Below are positions 33,077 through 42,059 of a stretch of DNA of 64,000 bases, in pieces. Source of the stretch: CBDFHC01 sp965247585. GTDB lineage: Bacteria > Chloroflexota > Dehalococcoidia > Lucifugimonadales > GCA-2712585. Under the pieces are notes generated by a model. That model searched no databases, had not been told where the DNA came from, and worked only from the letters and a program-made list of their open reading frames with translations. The position numbers and the translations under genes are program-made. How positions within the stretch are numbered: the stretch's first letter is position 1; every line of letters starts with the position of its first letter. The stretch covers positions 124,001 to 188,000 of the forward strand of contig CBDFHC010000004.1 of the NCBI GenBank assembly GCA_965247585.1, read 5' to 3'.

Positions 33077-34111
33077 ATGAAGGTAGGACTTACATTAGAC
33101 GGGCGGGCGTCCGGCCAAAGCGGGGAGGCGGCACGGCGGTCGGAGGAGTTGGGGTACGACCAGGTGGTAAGCCACGAGACGGGGTACAACCCGTTCTTCC
33201 CGCTGGTGCTGGCCTCGGAGGCGACGGAGCGGGTGGAGCTGGTGACGGCGATAGCGGTGGCCTTTGCCCGGAGCCCGATGGACGTGGCGTACACGGCATG
33301 GGACTTGCAAGCGATGTCCGGTGGAAGGTTCGTTTTGGGGCTGGGGAGCCAGGTGCGGGGCCACATAGTGCGGCGGTACAGCATGCCGTGGTCGTCGCCG
33401 GCGAATCGGATGCGGGAGTACGTGCTGGCGCTGCGGGCGATCTGGGAATCGTGGCAGAAGGGCGGCAGGCTGGCCTTCGAAGGGGAGCACTATCAGATCA
33501 ACCTGATGCCGCCGGTGTTCAACCCCGGGCCGATTGAGCATCCTCACGTCCCGGTACACATTGCGGCGGTGAACCCGAGGATGCTGCGGGTGGCGGGGGA
33601 GGTGTGCGACGGAGTGATGTTGCACACGTTTATATCGTTGAAATATACGAATGAGGTGGTGCTGCCGAACCTGGAGGCGGGGGCGAAGAAGGCGGGACGG
33701 TCACTGAAGGAGCTGGAGGTGAGCGGCGGAGGCTTCATTGTTACGGGGGCCAACGAGGAGGAGGTGGCCGCCAACCGGGAGGCGGTGCGGGCGCGGATCG
33801 CGTTCTACGCGTCGACGCGCAGCTACGCGCCGGTGATGGAGATACACGGTTGGGGAGAGACGGTAGCGAAGCTGTACCGGAAGTCGGTGGAAGGGAAATG
33901 GGCGGAGATGGCGGGGGAGATAACGGACGAGATGCTGGAGACGTTCGCGGTGATTGGGAGATACGATGAGATCATCGAGAAGGTTAAAGCCAGGTTTGGG
34001 GCGTTCGCCACGGCGGTGAACTTCTCGATACCGTTGCGGACGCCGGAGGACGAGGAGAGGCTGAAGGGGATGGTGGGGAGGCTAAAGGGCGGAGTAGGGG
34101 GCGGGGCCTAG
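33077..34111 (+). CDS. LLM class F420-dependent oxidoreductase (TIGR03617-like)
   Basis: The 344-residue luciferase-like protein starts three bases after the amidohydrolase stop, so translation is probably coupled. Motifs: LGYDQVVSHETGYNPFFPL near residue 27, VELVTAIAVAFARSPMDVAY near 55, SGGRFVLGLGSQVRGHIVRR near 95, HPHVPVHIAAVNPRMLRVAGE near 155, and a C-terminal WAEMAGEITDEMLETFAVIG segment before the cofactor phosphate region. The SQVRGHI motif is typical of the TIGR03617 F420 group. Its last four bases overlap the stop region of the convergent MFS gene. Confidence 0.88.
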   Translation: MKVGLTLDGRASGQSGEAARRSEELGYDQVVSHETGYNPFFPLVLASEATERVELVTAIAVAFARSPMDVAYTAWDLQAMSGGRFVLGLGSQVRGHIVRRYSMPWSSPANRMREYVLALRAIWESWQKGGRLAFEGEHYQINLMPPVFNPGPIEHPHVPVHIAAVNPRMLRVAGEVCDGVMLHTFISLKYTNEVVLPNLEAGAKKAGRSLKELEVSGGGFIVTGANEEEVAANREAVRARIAFYASTRSYAPVMEIHGWGETVAKLYRKSVEGKWAEMAGEITDEMLETFAVIGRYDEIIEKVKARFGAFATAVNFSIPLRTPEDEERLKGMVGRLKGGVGGGA

Positions 34112-35418
34112 GGCGCTCCGACGGCGGTGGCGAGGGGATGGGGAGGACCGGCGGCCAGCATTAGCGCACCGCCAGCGATGACCAGACCTCCCAGGATAGC
34201 GAAGGGGATGGTATAGGAGTCTAGCAGGTCGTATGACACGCCAGCCAAAAGCGGAATAAAAATCATGCCTATGTTCATGGGAAGCATGGAAAGCCCAAGG
34301 ATAGTTCCGAAGGAGCGCCGTCCGAAGTAGTCGCCCCGGATGCTGGTAATAGCCGGAGCGCGGCCACCCCATCCAGCGCCGCCTACGATACCAAAGACCA
34401 GGGCCATGGGGAGACTTCCCACGGCAATCAGCACAAACATAGCCAGGCCCTGGACGACCATAAAACCGGCGATGACGAATCGCTTGTCCAGCCGGTCTGC
34501 CAACCAGCCACCGATAATCTGAAAGACCCCGGCGCTGGCGGTAAGGGTAAGTACTACTACGCCGGCGGTGGTCAGGGACAGCCCCTTGTCCGTCAGGTGG
34601 GCCGGCAGGTGGATCAACAGGGTAGATATGAGATACGCGGTGGTGGCATGGGCTATGGCAATGATCCAGAAGGTCCTAGTCCGCATGGCCTGGCGGGCGG
34701 TGAACTCGACGGGGGAACGGAGGGGGGATGAAGTCGATGCACCAGGTGCAGAGGTCGAGCGATGGGCAGTCTCGACGTCCGGCGGGTCGCCGTCGGGCAA
34801 CAGACCGTAGCGCTCGGGGCGATCTCGCATTAAGAGGATAAGGGGAAGAGCGGAGGCAAGAAGGAATGCGCCGATGCCTCCGGCGACGATGCGCCAACCG
34901 TGGGCAACGATTCCCCAGGCAATGAGCGGGACGAGGGATCCCCCGATGTTGGCGCCAACCTGGGGCAAGGCCATGGCCAGGGAGCGACGCCGTAAAAACC
35001 AGTTGTTGATGGTGGTTAAGATGGGGATGTAGCCGGCCAAGCCGGAACCTCCGGCGATGAGAACGTAGGCCAAGTAGAACCTTAATGGGCTGTGGATGGT
35101 GGTGAAGAGGAAAAATCCGGCTACGCAGATGGCGAAGCCGATGAGCATGGTCCTGCGAGGCCCCAGGCGATCAGTGAGAAAGCCTTCGACGGGACCCATG
35201 ACGGCGCCTTCGGCGCGGGAGATGGCGAAGGCGCCGGAGAGGACGGTGCGCTTCCAGCCAAACTCGTCTTCCAGGGCCACCAGGAAAAACCCGGTTGATT
35301 GCCAAACGCTGGCGCCGATGAGGGTCAACACCAAAGCGCCGGAGGCGACGACCCACCAACCGTAGAAGATACGGGGAGGCTTCACGGTGGAGAGAGATTC
35401 GCCTTTTGAATCTTGCAT
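34108..35418 (-). CDS. MFS transporter (OxlT/MCT-like)
   Basis: The 436-residue protein has twelve predicted membrane helices. It opens with FYGWWVVASGALVLTLIGAS, the hallmark of the oxalate/formate antiporter and monocarboxylate-transporter branch, followed by GFLTDRLGPRRTMLIGFAIC (motif A), a cytoplasmic loop rich in Pro and Ser at residues 205-235, and GGWLADRLDKRFVIAGFMVV in the second half. GGRAPAITSIRGDYFGRRSFGTI is shared by all three paralogues here. It probably moves organic anions across the inner membrane. The start ATG 35418 has no good ribosome site. Convergent 4-base overlap with the LLM gene. Confidence 0.9.
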   Translation of the reverse strand: MQDSKGESLSTVKPPRIFYGWWVVASGALVLTLIGASVWQSTGFFLVALEDEFGWKRTVLSGAFAISRAEGAVMGPVEGFLTDRLGPRRTMLIGFAICVAGFFLFTTIHSPLRFYLAYVLIAGGSGLAGYIPILTTINNWFLRRRSLAMALPQVGANIGGSLVPLIAWGIVAHGWRIVAGGIGAFLLASALPLILLMRDRPERYGLLPDGDPPDVETAHRSTSAPGASTSSPLRSPVEFTARQAMRTRTFWIIAIAHATTAYLISTLLIHLPAHLTDKGLSLTTAGVVVLTLTASAGVFQIIGGWLADRLDKRFVIAGFMVVQGLAMFVLIAVGSLPMALVFGIVGGAGWGGRAPAITSIRGDYFGRRSFGTILGLSMLPMNIGMIFIPLLAGVSYDLLDSYTIPFAILGGLVIAGGALMLAAGPPHPLATAVGAP

Positions 35419-35539
35419 GGGTCAGCGAGGGCGCAACGGCGGGGTGGATTCAGGACCGCTGGCCATGGTTGCCGTCACCATAATAGCCGCTGTGGATGGG
35501 AACTGGCAGCGGACTAGTGAGAGCCAAGTTGGAAAGAGG

Positions 35540-36850
35540 TCATCTTGGCCGGGCCGGGGCGGGGACCGGGGGACGAGGGGGACGGACGACCAGCATGAGG
35601 GCGCCACCGGCGAAGACGGCCACGGCGAGGAAGACGAAAGGCAGATTGTAGTTGCCAACCCTGTCGTAGATGATGCCGGTGGCCAGGGGCACGATGATCA
35701 TGCCGATGTTCATGGGGATCATGGAGAGGCCCATGATGGTGCCGAAGGAGCGTCTGCCGAAGTAGTCGCCGCGGATGCTGGTCATGGCGGGGGCGCGGCC
35801 GCCCTGACCGATGCCGGCGATGACGCCAAAGGCTAGGCCCAATAGAAAGCCGTCCACCAGCAGCAGGAAGAGGATTCCCACGGCCTGGACGGCCATGAAC
35901 GCGGCGATGACGTAGCGCTTGTCGACGCGGTCGCCCAGCCAGCCGCCGACAAGCTGGAAAACACCGGTGGTGACGGTCAGCGTGAGGACGACGACAGCGG
36001 CCGTCGTCAGAGACATTCCCTGGTCCGTCAGGTGTGGAACGAGGTGGATAGCCATGGTGGTGAAGAGGATGGCGGTGCCGGCGTGGGCGATGGAGATGAG
36101 CCAAAAGGCGCGGGTCCTGATGGCTTGACGAGCGGTAAAGTCCGGCGGCGCGGCGCCAGAGGGCTGAGGCGGCGGGGTGGCACCGCGAGGGCTGGGAGCA
36201 TCGGCGGGAGGAGGAGGATCGCCGTCGGGCCGGAGGCCGTAGGGCTCGGGGCGATTGCGAATCGCCATGACGATGGGCCCGGCGACGACGGCGAGGAAGA
36301 GGCCGCAGCCTCCGGCGGCCCAGCGCCAGCCGTGGGCGTCTATGCCCCAGGCCAAGAGGGGAATAAGGGCGCCGCCGAGGGAGGAGCCGATGAGAGGGCC
36401 GGACATGGCTATGGTACGGAGGCGATTAAACCAGAAGTTGATTATGGTGATGATGGGAATGTAGCCCGCCAACCCAGCGCCGGTGGAGACGATGACGTAA
36501 GCCAGGTAGAAGGTGACGGGGTTATGAACTGTGGAAAGGAGGAGGAATCCGAAGACGCAGACGACGAAGCCGATGAGCATGGTGCGCCGGCCGCCCAGCC
36601 TATCGGAAAGAATGCCCTCCATGGGCCCCATGACGGCGCCTTCGGCGCGGGCCATGGCGAAGGCGCCGGAGAGGAGGGTCCTGCTCCAGCCGAACTCGCG
36701 CTCCAAGGCGACGAAGAAGGTGCCGGCGGCCTGCCAGGTGGACGCGGCGATGAAGGTCATCGCCAGGGAGCCGGCGGCAACAACCCACCAACCGTAGAAG
36801 AACGGGCGATTGGACGGGGAGGACGACGGGCCGCCGGTAGAAGCGGTCAC
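35540..36850 (-). CDS. MFS transporter (OxlT/MCT-like), tandem paralogue
   Basis: The 436-residue twelve-helix carrier has the same architecture as the downstream gene: FYGWWVVAAGSLAMTFIAAS, ILSDRLGGRRTMLIGFVVC, a Pro-rich central loop (residues 205-230), and GGRAPAMTSIRGDYFGRRSF. The two are close paralogues arranged head to tail 121 bp apart, an old tandem duplication. The start is GTG 36850, with GGGAG 15 bases upstream. Substrate is inferred to be an organic anion. The pair may be co-transcribed. Confidence 0.9.
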   Translation of the reverse strand: MTASTGGPSSSPSNRPFFYGWWVVAAGSLAMTFIAASTWQAAGTFFVALEREFGWSRTLLSGAFAMARAEGAVMGPMEGILSDRLGGRRTMLIGFVVCVFGFLLLSTVHNPVTFYLAYVIVSTGAGLAGYIPIITIINFWFNRLRTIAMSGPLIGSSLGGALIPLLAWGIDAHGWRWAAGGCGLFLAVVAGPIVMAIRNRPEPYGLRPDGDPPPPADAPSPRGATPPPQPSGAAPPDFTARQAIRTRAFWLISIAHAGTAILFTTMAIHLVPHLTDQGMSLTTAAVVVLTLTVTTGVFQLVGGWLGDRVDKRYVIAAFMAVQAVGILFLLLVDGFLLGLAFGVIAGIGQGGRAPAMTSIRGDYFGRRSFGTIMGLSMIPMNIGMIIVPLATGIIYDRVGNYNLPFVFLAVAVFAGGALMLVVRPPRPPVPAPARPR

Positions 36851-37111
36851 GCCTTACACGCTCCCGGAGGGCGGCGGTGGGACTATGTATCGAGTATTAA
36901 CGGTAGGCGACTTTTAGGTAACGATGGACGGGCCACTCATTCTATCGTGAGGGCGAATGACTTCACAGGACAGAAAGGCCAGGCCTTGCCTAATTCGACG
37001 ATCAGAAAGGGCGGGGTGGCTCTGGGAAGGGGCCGAAAGCTTCGTTGACAGGCCACAAGGGAGTTGGGATACTTCGCCCGGCTGGACGCAGCAGGGAAGG
37101 AGGATGAGAAG

Positions 37112-37996
37112 GTGAAGCTGGGAGCAGTCTTCCCCCAAACTGAGATAGGACCGGACCCAGGAGCGGTGAGGGAGTACGCTCAGGCGGCGGAAGCGCTGGG
37201 GTACGATGACATGCTGGCGTTCGAGCAGGTGATTGGTCCCAGCCAGGAACACTACCCGGCGCTTAGGGCCACTTACTGGCAGCACCACCTGTTCCATGAA
37301 CCGCTGACGCTGTTCGGCTTTTTGGCGGGGGCGACGCGTCGGATTGAGCTGGCGACGGGGGTGATTGTGCTGCCGATGAGGCAGACGGCGCTGGTGGCGA
37401 AGCAGGCGGCGGAGGTGGATGTGTTGAGCGGCGGCCGTCTGAGGCTGGGGGTAGGTGTGGGGATAAAGCCGCCGGAGTTCGAGGCGCTGGGACAGGGGTA
37501 CGGGGACCGGGGCCGTAGGTGCGAGGAGCAGGTGCGGCTTCTGAAAGAGCTGTGGCGCCAAGAGAGCGTGGAGTTCGAAGGGCGGTGGCACCGGGTGACG
37601 CACGCGGGGATAAATCCGCTGCCCATCCATCGTACGATTCCGATTTGGTTCGGGGGTACGAGTGAAGCGGCGATGCGGAGGACGGCGCGATTGGACGACG
37701 GCTGGATACCGCACGCTACGGCGCAGAGGCCGTTCGCGTTGGAAGACGGGTCCGGCGCGGCGGCCATTGAGCAGCTTCGACGATATGCATCGGAGGCGGG
37801 GCGGGACACCGGGGCGATAGGCGTGGAGGTGTGGACCAACGCGTCGCAGGGCACCGCGGCGGAGTGGGCGGAGAGGGCGCGGGACTGGGAGGCGGCGGGG
37901 GTGACGCACATGAGCATTAACACGATGGATGCGGGATTCAGGGATGTGGAGGAGCACGTTGAAGCGTTGCGCCGGTTCAAGGAGGCGATGGGGTGA
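37112..37996 (+). CDS. LLM class F420-dependent oxidoreductase (TIGR03619-like)
   Basis: The 294-residue protein uses GTG 37112, eight bases after AAGGAGG; an upstream TTG at 37064 lacks a site. It starts KLGAVFPQTEIGPDPGAVRE, has YDDMLAFEQVIGPSQ near residue 33, IELATGVIVLPMRQTALVAK near 80, LSGGRLRLGVGVGIKPPEFEA near 108 and HRTIPIWFGGTSEAAMRRTA near 175. All are standard for the short F420-binding LLM group. It begins downstream of the divergent MFS pair, so uptake and oxidation may be linked, but this is positional inference. Confidence 0.88.
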   Translation: MKLGAVFPQTEIGPDPGAVREYAQAAEALGYDDMLAFEQVIGPSQEHYPALRATYWQHHLFHEPLTLFGFLAGATRRIELATGVIVLPMRQTALVAKQAAEVDVLSGGRLRLGVGVGIKPPEFEALGQGYGDRGRRCEEQVRLLKELWRQESVEFEGRWHRVTHAGINPLPIHRTIPIWFGGTSEAAMRRTARLDDGWIPHATAQRPFALEDGSGAAAIEQLRRYASEAGRDTGAIGVEVWTNASQGTAAEWAERARDWEAAGVTHMSINTMDAGFRDVEEHVEALRRFKEAMG

Positions 37997-38069
37997 GGTA
38001 AGGCGGAGGGATGAAAATCACCGGCTGGTGATTAAGACCGGCACTATCACGGGGGATACAAATATAAGC

Positions 38070-38264
38070 AGGTAGGTCGTAAGGAAACCATGTGAGCGTC
38101 TGTGCTGAGGCGTTATCATCAAATGCCATAGGCACCAATATTTGAACGGGTAGCAACTCACAGGTTGGTGGTTCCCATCCACCCGCCCAGGAAGGTTATT
38201 AAAAGTTTTTCTGAGGGACACCCTCAGACTCCCGGCAGGGAACCCAGGTTCCCTGCACTCTCCA
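38070..38264 (+). repeat. Dispersed double-hairpin repeat with extended left part
   Basis: The left extension (AAACCATGTGAGCGTC, GAGGCGTTAT, ATTTGAACGGGTAGC) is shared with 56310-56390. Then GGTTGGTGGTTCCCATCC, hairpin 1 CTGAGGG-ACA-CCCTCAG (38211-38227), and a perfect GCAGGGAACC/GGTTCCCTGC hairpin 2. Confidence 0.88.
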
Positions 38265-38379
38265 GTGTGGTTGGTGCTATCTCCCAGGGAATCGCCCATG
38301 CCGATTACCATCGCCACCACCAGGGATGAATATCCAAGGTGAGGCTTCCATCTCTCCTTCGAGGGCCGCGGAGCTTGCG

Positions 38380-38580
38380 AAGGAATTAAGCTGGAACTAC
38401 GAAAGTGAGCGCGACGGTTGGAGTTGCTTAGCCTACCCCACCCAGATTCCTCGATCTTCACGCACCGACTCGGAATGACATGACTTATGCGGACGCACAA
38501 GATCCGACAAGGTAACGCTGAAAATGCTGCAGAAGTCAAAAGCGCACGACCTCTCAGGATGAGCGGGGATGGGAGGCTGA
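38380..38580 (+). repeat. Type B dispersed repeat, long copy
   Basis: CACCCAGATTCCTCGATCTT, GACTCGGAATGACATGACTT, GACAAGGTAACGCTG and CTCTCAGGATGAGCG modules, as in 17289-17580. The 37997-38687 gap otherwise holds no gene. Confidence 0.8.
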
Positions 38581-38687
38581 GGACACTGCTTAAGAGAGAA
38601 TGGGGCTGGACAGATTAGTCGCTACCGCATTGTTGGCGCGATAACCAGCGGTCTGGATGAATAAGGTCAGTAAAGGAGGAAAAGAGA

Positions 38688-39599
38688 ATGACGGAACACA
38701 AGGTCCCTACGCGAGAGGAAGTGTTGGGGTATCTTTCGGAGCGGCGGAACTGGGGTAGGTGGGGGGATAAGGGGAGCGCCGGGGCGCCGAACCTGATCAC
38801 GCCGGAGAAGCGTCGGACGGCGGCGGGGTTGGTGCGGAGCGGCCGTACGCTGTCGCTGAGCCGGCCGATACCCGTTGACCCCGGGGCGGAGAATCCCAGG
38901 CCTTCGAGCCACTACATGACGAGGGAGGAGAAGGATGGCTGGGGGAATTACCAGGACTATTACGGGGCGTTTTATCACGGCCCGGCCACGACTCACCTGG
39001 ACGCTCTGTGCCATATGTGGGACGAAAACGGGATGTGGGACGGGAAGGACGCGGATAGGGACGTGTTCTTTGACGGAGCGAAGTATGGCGCGGTGGACGA
39101 TTGGAAGGACGGGCTGACGACTCGAGGGGTGTTGCTGGATGTGCCCAAGCACCGGGGGAAGCCATATGTCACGGTGGACGAGCCGGTGCACGGCTGGGAG
39201 CTGGAGGAGATCGCCCGGGCGCAAGGGGTGGCGCTGGCGCCGGGGGACGCGGTGGCGATGTACAGCGGCCGGGAGGCGTATGCCCGGGACAACGGCGGGG
39301 TGTGGACGGGCGAGGTGCGGCCGGGTCTCCATGCCTCGTGTCTACCATTTTTCAGGGACCACGACGTATCGGTGATGGTGTGGGACATGCTGGACGCGCA
39401 GCCGAACGAATACGGGATACCGTGGACGGTGCACGGGGTTATATTCGCGTACGGGGTGGCGATAGTGGACAACGCGCTGCTGGAGCCGCTGGCGGCGGTG
39501 TGCGTGGAGGAGGGGCGGTACGAGTTCATGCTGACGCTGAACCCGCTGTTCCTGGTGGGAGGGACGGGGTGCCCGATTAACCCGGTGGCGATTTTTTAG
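38688..39599 (+). CDS. Cyclase family protein (kynurenine formamidase-like)
   Basis: The 303-residue protein starts at ATG 38688 after AAGGAGGAAA. It carries the metal motif YHGPATTHLDALCHMW near residue 97, a variant of the H-x-G-T-H-x-D-x-x-x-H signature of the cyclase/KynB superfamily, plus a second cluster RGVLLDVPKHRG. The C-terminal MYSGREAYARDN and GLHASCLPFFRDHDVSVMVWD regions complete the swivelling beta/alpha fold. Members hydrolyse formyl-amides or cyclise polyketides with a divalent metal. The N-terminal RNWGRWGDKGSAGAPNLITP is characteristic of the larger subgroup of unknown substrate. Confidence 0.88.
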   Translation: MTEHKVPTREEVLGYLSERRNWGRWGDKGSAGAPNLITPEKRRTAAGLVRSGRTLSLSRPIPVDPGAENPRPSSHYMTREEKDGWGNYQDYYGAFYHGPATTHLDALCHMWDENGMWDGKDADRDVFFDGAKYGAVDDWKDGLTTRGVLLDVPKHRGKPYVTVDEPVHGWELEEIARAQGVALAPGDAVAMYSGREAYARDNGGVWTGEVRPGLHASCLPFFRDHDVSVMVWDMLDAQPNEYGIPWTVHGVIFAYGVAIVDNALLEPLAAVCVEEGRYEFMLTLNPLFLVGGTGCPINPVAIF

Positions 39600-39612
39600 G
39601 GGGGGTATAGAT

Positions 39613-39668
39613 CTGAGGGACACCCTCAGACTCCCGCCAGAGGAGGCGTTCCCCCTCTGGACTCCCCT
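39613..39668 (+). repeat. Dispersed double-hairpin repeat, right end
   Basis: Hairpin 1 at 39613-39629 starts 14 bases after the cyclase stop. Hairpin 2 is CCAGAGGAGG/CCCCCTCTGG with one mismatch. Confidence 0.85.
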
Positions 39669-39789
39669 TTCTCATCAGCCTGTTGGGAGGCTTGTCATGG
39701 GTCAGATTGGCTGGAGAGAGGGCGCGGCCGGGGGATACGCGGAGAGGTACTCAAGCGTCCGCCAGGCAAGGAACCCCGAGAGTTAAGTT

Positions 39790-40533
39790 ATGATTGACGG
39801 CCTCATATTAATAGGCGTTGACGATACCGACCTTCCAGGCACCCGAGGGACCGGAAGGCTGGCCCGTGACCTGGCTGACCACCTGGAATTGCAGGGCGCC
39901 GGCAAGATGCGCGGAGTCACGCGGCACCAGCTTCTAGTGCATCCAAGCATTCCTTACACCTCTCACAATAGCGCCGCATGTATAGGGCTAGAGTCGAACG
40001 AGGCCCCAGCCGCCATATTCGATACATGCAAAGCCTTCTTGAAGGCAAACGTGATCCCAGGGTCTGATCCGGGCGTATGCGTATCGCCTGGACCCTGTGT
40101 ATCTGGTGAGGTAATAGAGTTTGGCAAAAAGGCCCAGGCCTTAGTCCTTGAGATTGAGCAAGCCAGGATGGTTGCAGCCGGCGAAGGTGTTCGCTTAGAG
40201 GCGCTTGGGCCAGTAGGCCAGGGGACGATTGGAGCGGTAGCCGCTGTGGGATTAAGGGGGTCAGGCAACGATGGCAGATTCATAGAGCTAAGGGGGATAC
40301 GACAGGTCAGCGGGCTCCTTTCCGTGAGAGAGCTCAAAGAGAAGACCGATGTAGCTTGCGTGAGAAGCTCCGATATGGTGGAGTTAGCTGATGAGCATGT
40401 AATAGATACTCAGGACTGGCTTCGACCCCGGTTGATTGGTCACCAGGCCATCCTGGTTGTAGAGCGGCACCCTGAGCATTCGGGGGGTTGGATTTCCATT
40501 GACAGACGCAATAGCAAGCGCCCTAAAAGCTAA
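39790..40533 (+). CDS. TiaS-like protein (ATP-dependent tRNA-Ile agmatidine synthetase domain)
   Basis: The 247-residue protein starts LILIGVDDTDLPGTRGTGRL, matching the G-I-D-D-T-D nucleotide-binding motif of TiaS. VHPSIPYTSHNSAACI near residue 52 parallels the N-P-N-I-P-W-K-T-x-G-N-x-A segment, and GQGTIGAVAAVGLRG near 145 resembles the agmatine-binding region. It lacks the C-terminal OB-fold and zinc ribbon of archaeal TiaS (about 400 residues or more), so it is unlikely to modify tRNA in the same way. Codon use is more AT-rich and balanced than in neighbours. It overlaps the next gene by 35 bases. Function unknown, probably an ATP-using ligase or kinase-like enzyme. Confidence 0.6.
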   Translation: MIDGLILIGVDDTDLPGTRGTGRLARDLADHLELQGAGKMRGVTRHQLLVHPSIPYTSHNSAACIGLESNEAPAAIFDTCKAFLKANVIPGSDPGVCVSPGPCVSGEVIEFGKKAQALVLEIEQARMVAAGEGVRLEALGPVGQGTIGAVAAVGLRGSGNDGRFIELRGIRQVSGLLSVRELKEKTDVACVRSSDMVELADEHVIDTQDWLRPRLIGHQAILVVERHPEHSGGWISIDRRNSKRPKS

Positions 40534-41065
40534 TTCCGCCCGGGCCATAGTCACGCAGGCGGCCTTCGTCGTCATCGTCGGGGGGCTCATGGCCGTAGCG
40601 CGCAAAAACTTCGACCTTCATATAGGAGTTCCGGGGCACAGCGGCCTAGCCTGGATCTTCTTTCTGGTGTATGGCCGGGGCCTGATGGACCGAGCGGGAG
40701 CGGGGGTATTGATGGGGGCTAGCGCGGCGGTGTGGTTGGAGGTGTTAGGTGTGAAGCAGGCGCTTCCATACAATCTGCTGCTTTTCATCTCGGTGGGTTC
40801 CATCGTGGATGTGATGGCCGGGGTTGCCCGACTGCGGCTATCACATCCTTTGGGCGGCCTTCTGACAGGCGCCACCGCCCATGCAGGCAAGTACGGGTTT
40901 ATCCTTGTTCATGCCAAGGCGCTGGCGCTGCCGAAAAAATTCTTGTTGGTAGGGGTGGTGGAATCGTTTGGCCTGCACCTGCTGTTTGGCGCGCTTGGCG
41001 GCCTGGCCGCAGGCGCAATTCTGTGGTGGGCCGTTCGCTCTGAACGCGGAGACAGAAATGCTTAA
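40499..41065 (+). CDS. Integral membrane protein (possible ECF-type substrate-binding component)
   Basis: The 188-residue hydrophobic protein has about five or six membrane helices (near residues 18-34, 48-60, 66-80, 90-108, 140-158 and 160-178). Gly- and Ala-rich helices (GGLLTGATAHAGKYGFILVH) and size resemble S-components of energy-coupling-factor transporters, but no A-A-x-x-G ATPase-docking motif is certain. The TTG start at 40499 is the only in-frame start and lies within the TiaS-like gene, implying coupled translation. The two proteins probably work together. Family assignment is tentative. Confidence 0.6.
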   Translation: MTDAIASALKANSARAIVTQAAFVVIVGGLMAVARKNFDLHIGVPGHSGLAWIFFLVYGRGLMDRAGAGVLMGASAAVWLEVLGVKQALPYNLLLFISVGSIVDVMAGVARLRLSHPLGGLLTGATAHAGKYGFILVHAKALALPKKFLLVGVVESFGLHLLFGALGGLAAGAILWWAVRSERGDRNA

Positions 41066-41087
41066 GGCTTTCTGGCTGAGCGGGAAT

Positions 41088-41130
41088 GAGCGGGTTGGAG
41101 GCGCAGGTGCGGTTTTATTTTCGAGGCAAT
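41088..41130 (+). repeat. Fragments of B and A repeats before the formamidase gene
   Basis: GAGCGGGTTGGAGGCG (end of type B) followed by the isolated A left end ATTTTCGAGGCAAT at 41117-41130. Translation of this region gives the spurious N-terminal extension of the next gene. Confidence 0.6.
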
Positions 41131-41157
41131 CTATCTTTGCGCTTGGATGGTGAAGTT

Positions 41158-42033
41158 ATGAAGCGGTTGACGAGAGATAAGCACGTGTACCTGCTGGAGC
41201 CGGAAGCACAGCCGGCGGTAACGGTGTCGGATGGGGATGAGCTGTTGGTGGAGACGTGGGACGCGTTTGAGGGGGAGCGGGACGTTAAGGCGCTGGCATC
41301 TAGGCCACCGCAGGGGCCAGCCACGGGGCCGATTGCGGTTTCGGGGGCGCGGCCGGGGGATACGTTACGGGTGGATATTCTGGACATCAAGGTGGTGGGA
41401 GACGCGGTGCACTGGAGCAGCCCAGGGCGAGGCTTTCTGCCGCAGCAGTTCGACGAGCATTATGTCACCAGGTACCGGGTGGACGGGGATGACCTGGTGT
41501 CGGAGAAGGGGATAAGGGTGCCGCTGCGGCCATCGGTGGGGCTGATAGCGACGACGCCACGGAGGGCGCGGAGCACGGCCAGCGACAGCGGGCCGTACGG
41601 GGGGGACTTGGACCTGCCGGAGCTGACGGCGGGAAGCTCGATCTTCTTGCCGGTGCTGGTGCCGGGGGCGCTCCTGGCGCTGGGGGACTGCCACGCGGCG
41701 GTGGGGGACGGGGCGGTGGGAGGAACAGGGGCGGAGTGCGGCGCGGAGGTGCGGCTGCGGCTTTCGCTGGAGAAGGGGAAGAGGATACCGGGACCGCGGG
41801 CGCTAACGCCGGAGTATTTCGTGACGATTGCCCCGGGGGCGAACCTGGGGAGGGCGATGCGGCGGGCGGTGCGGGAGATGGTGGACTACCTGGTTGAGGA
41901 GAAGGGGATGGAGGCCTACGAGGCGTACGGGTTGCTGAGTGTGGCGGGGGACATCAGAGTATGCAGGACGTTCCGGCCCATCAGCCCGGTGAAGATGCTG
42001 CTTTCGCGGCGGGTGCTGGAGCAGTTGGGGTAG
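41158..42033 (+). CDS. Acetamidase/formamidase family protein
   Basis: The 291-residue protein starts at ATG 41158 (the frame is open to 41086 through repeat-derived sequence). Family signatures: ISGARPGDTLRV-like VSGARPGDTLRVDIL near residue 66, PRRARSTASDSGPYGGDLDL near 145, and LGDCHAAVGDGAVGGTGAE near 185, where His and the acidic residues bind the metal. The C-terminal helix GMEAYEAYGLLSVAGDIRVC matches the family end. Such enzymes hydrolyse formamide, acetamide or related short amides to ammonia and the acid. Hexamer or trimer formation is usual. It is a single gene. Confidence 0.92.
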   Translation: MKRLTRDKHVYLLEPEAQPAVTVSDGDELLVETWDAFEGERDVKALASRPPQGPATGPIAVSGARPGDTLRVDILDIKVVGDAVHWSSPGRGFLPQQFDEHYVTRYRVDGDDLVSEKGIRVPLRPSVGLIATTPRRARSTASDSGPYGGDLDLPELTAGSSIFLPVLVPGALLALGDCHAAVGDGAVGGTGAECGAEVRLRLSLEKGKRIPGPRALTPEYFVTIAPGANLGRAMRRAVREMVDYLVEEKGMEAYEAYGLLSVAGDIRVCRTFRPISPVKMLLSRRVLEQLG

Positions 42034-42059
42034 GACAAGTTGCGGGAGGGACTGGGATC

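Noticed and set aside
38018..38539. 173-residue minus-strand ORF in an intergenic region
   Set aside because: Made entirely of A and B repeat translations; the same peptides appear at 5126, 27095 and 53167.
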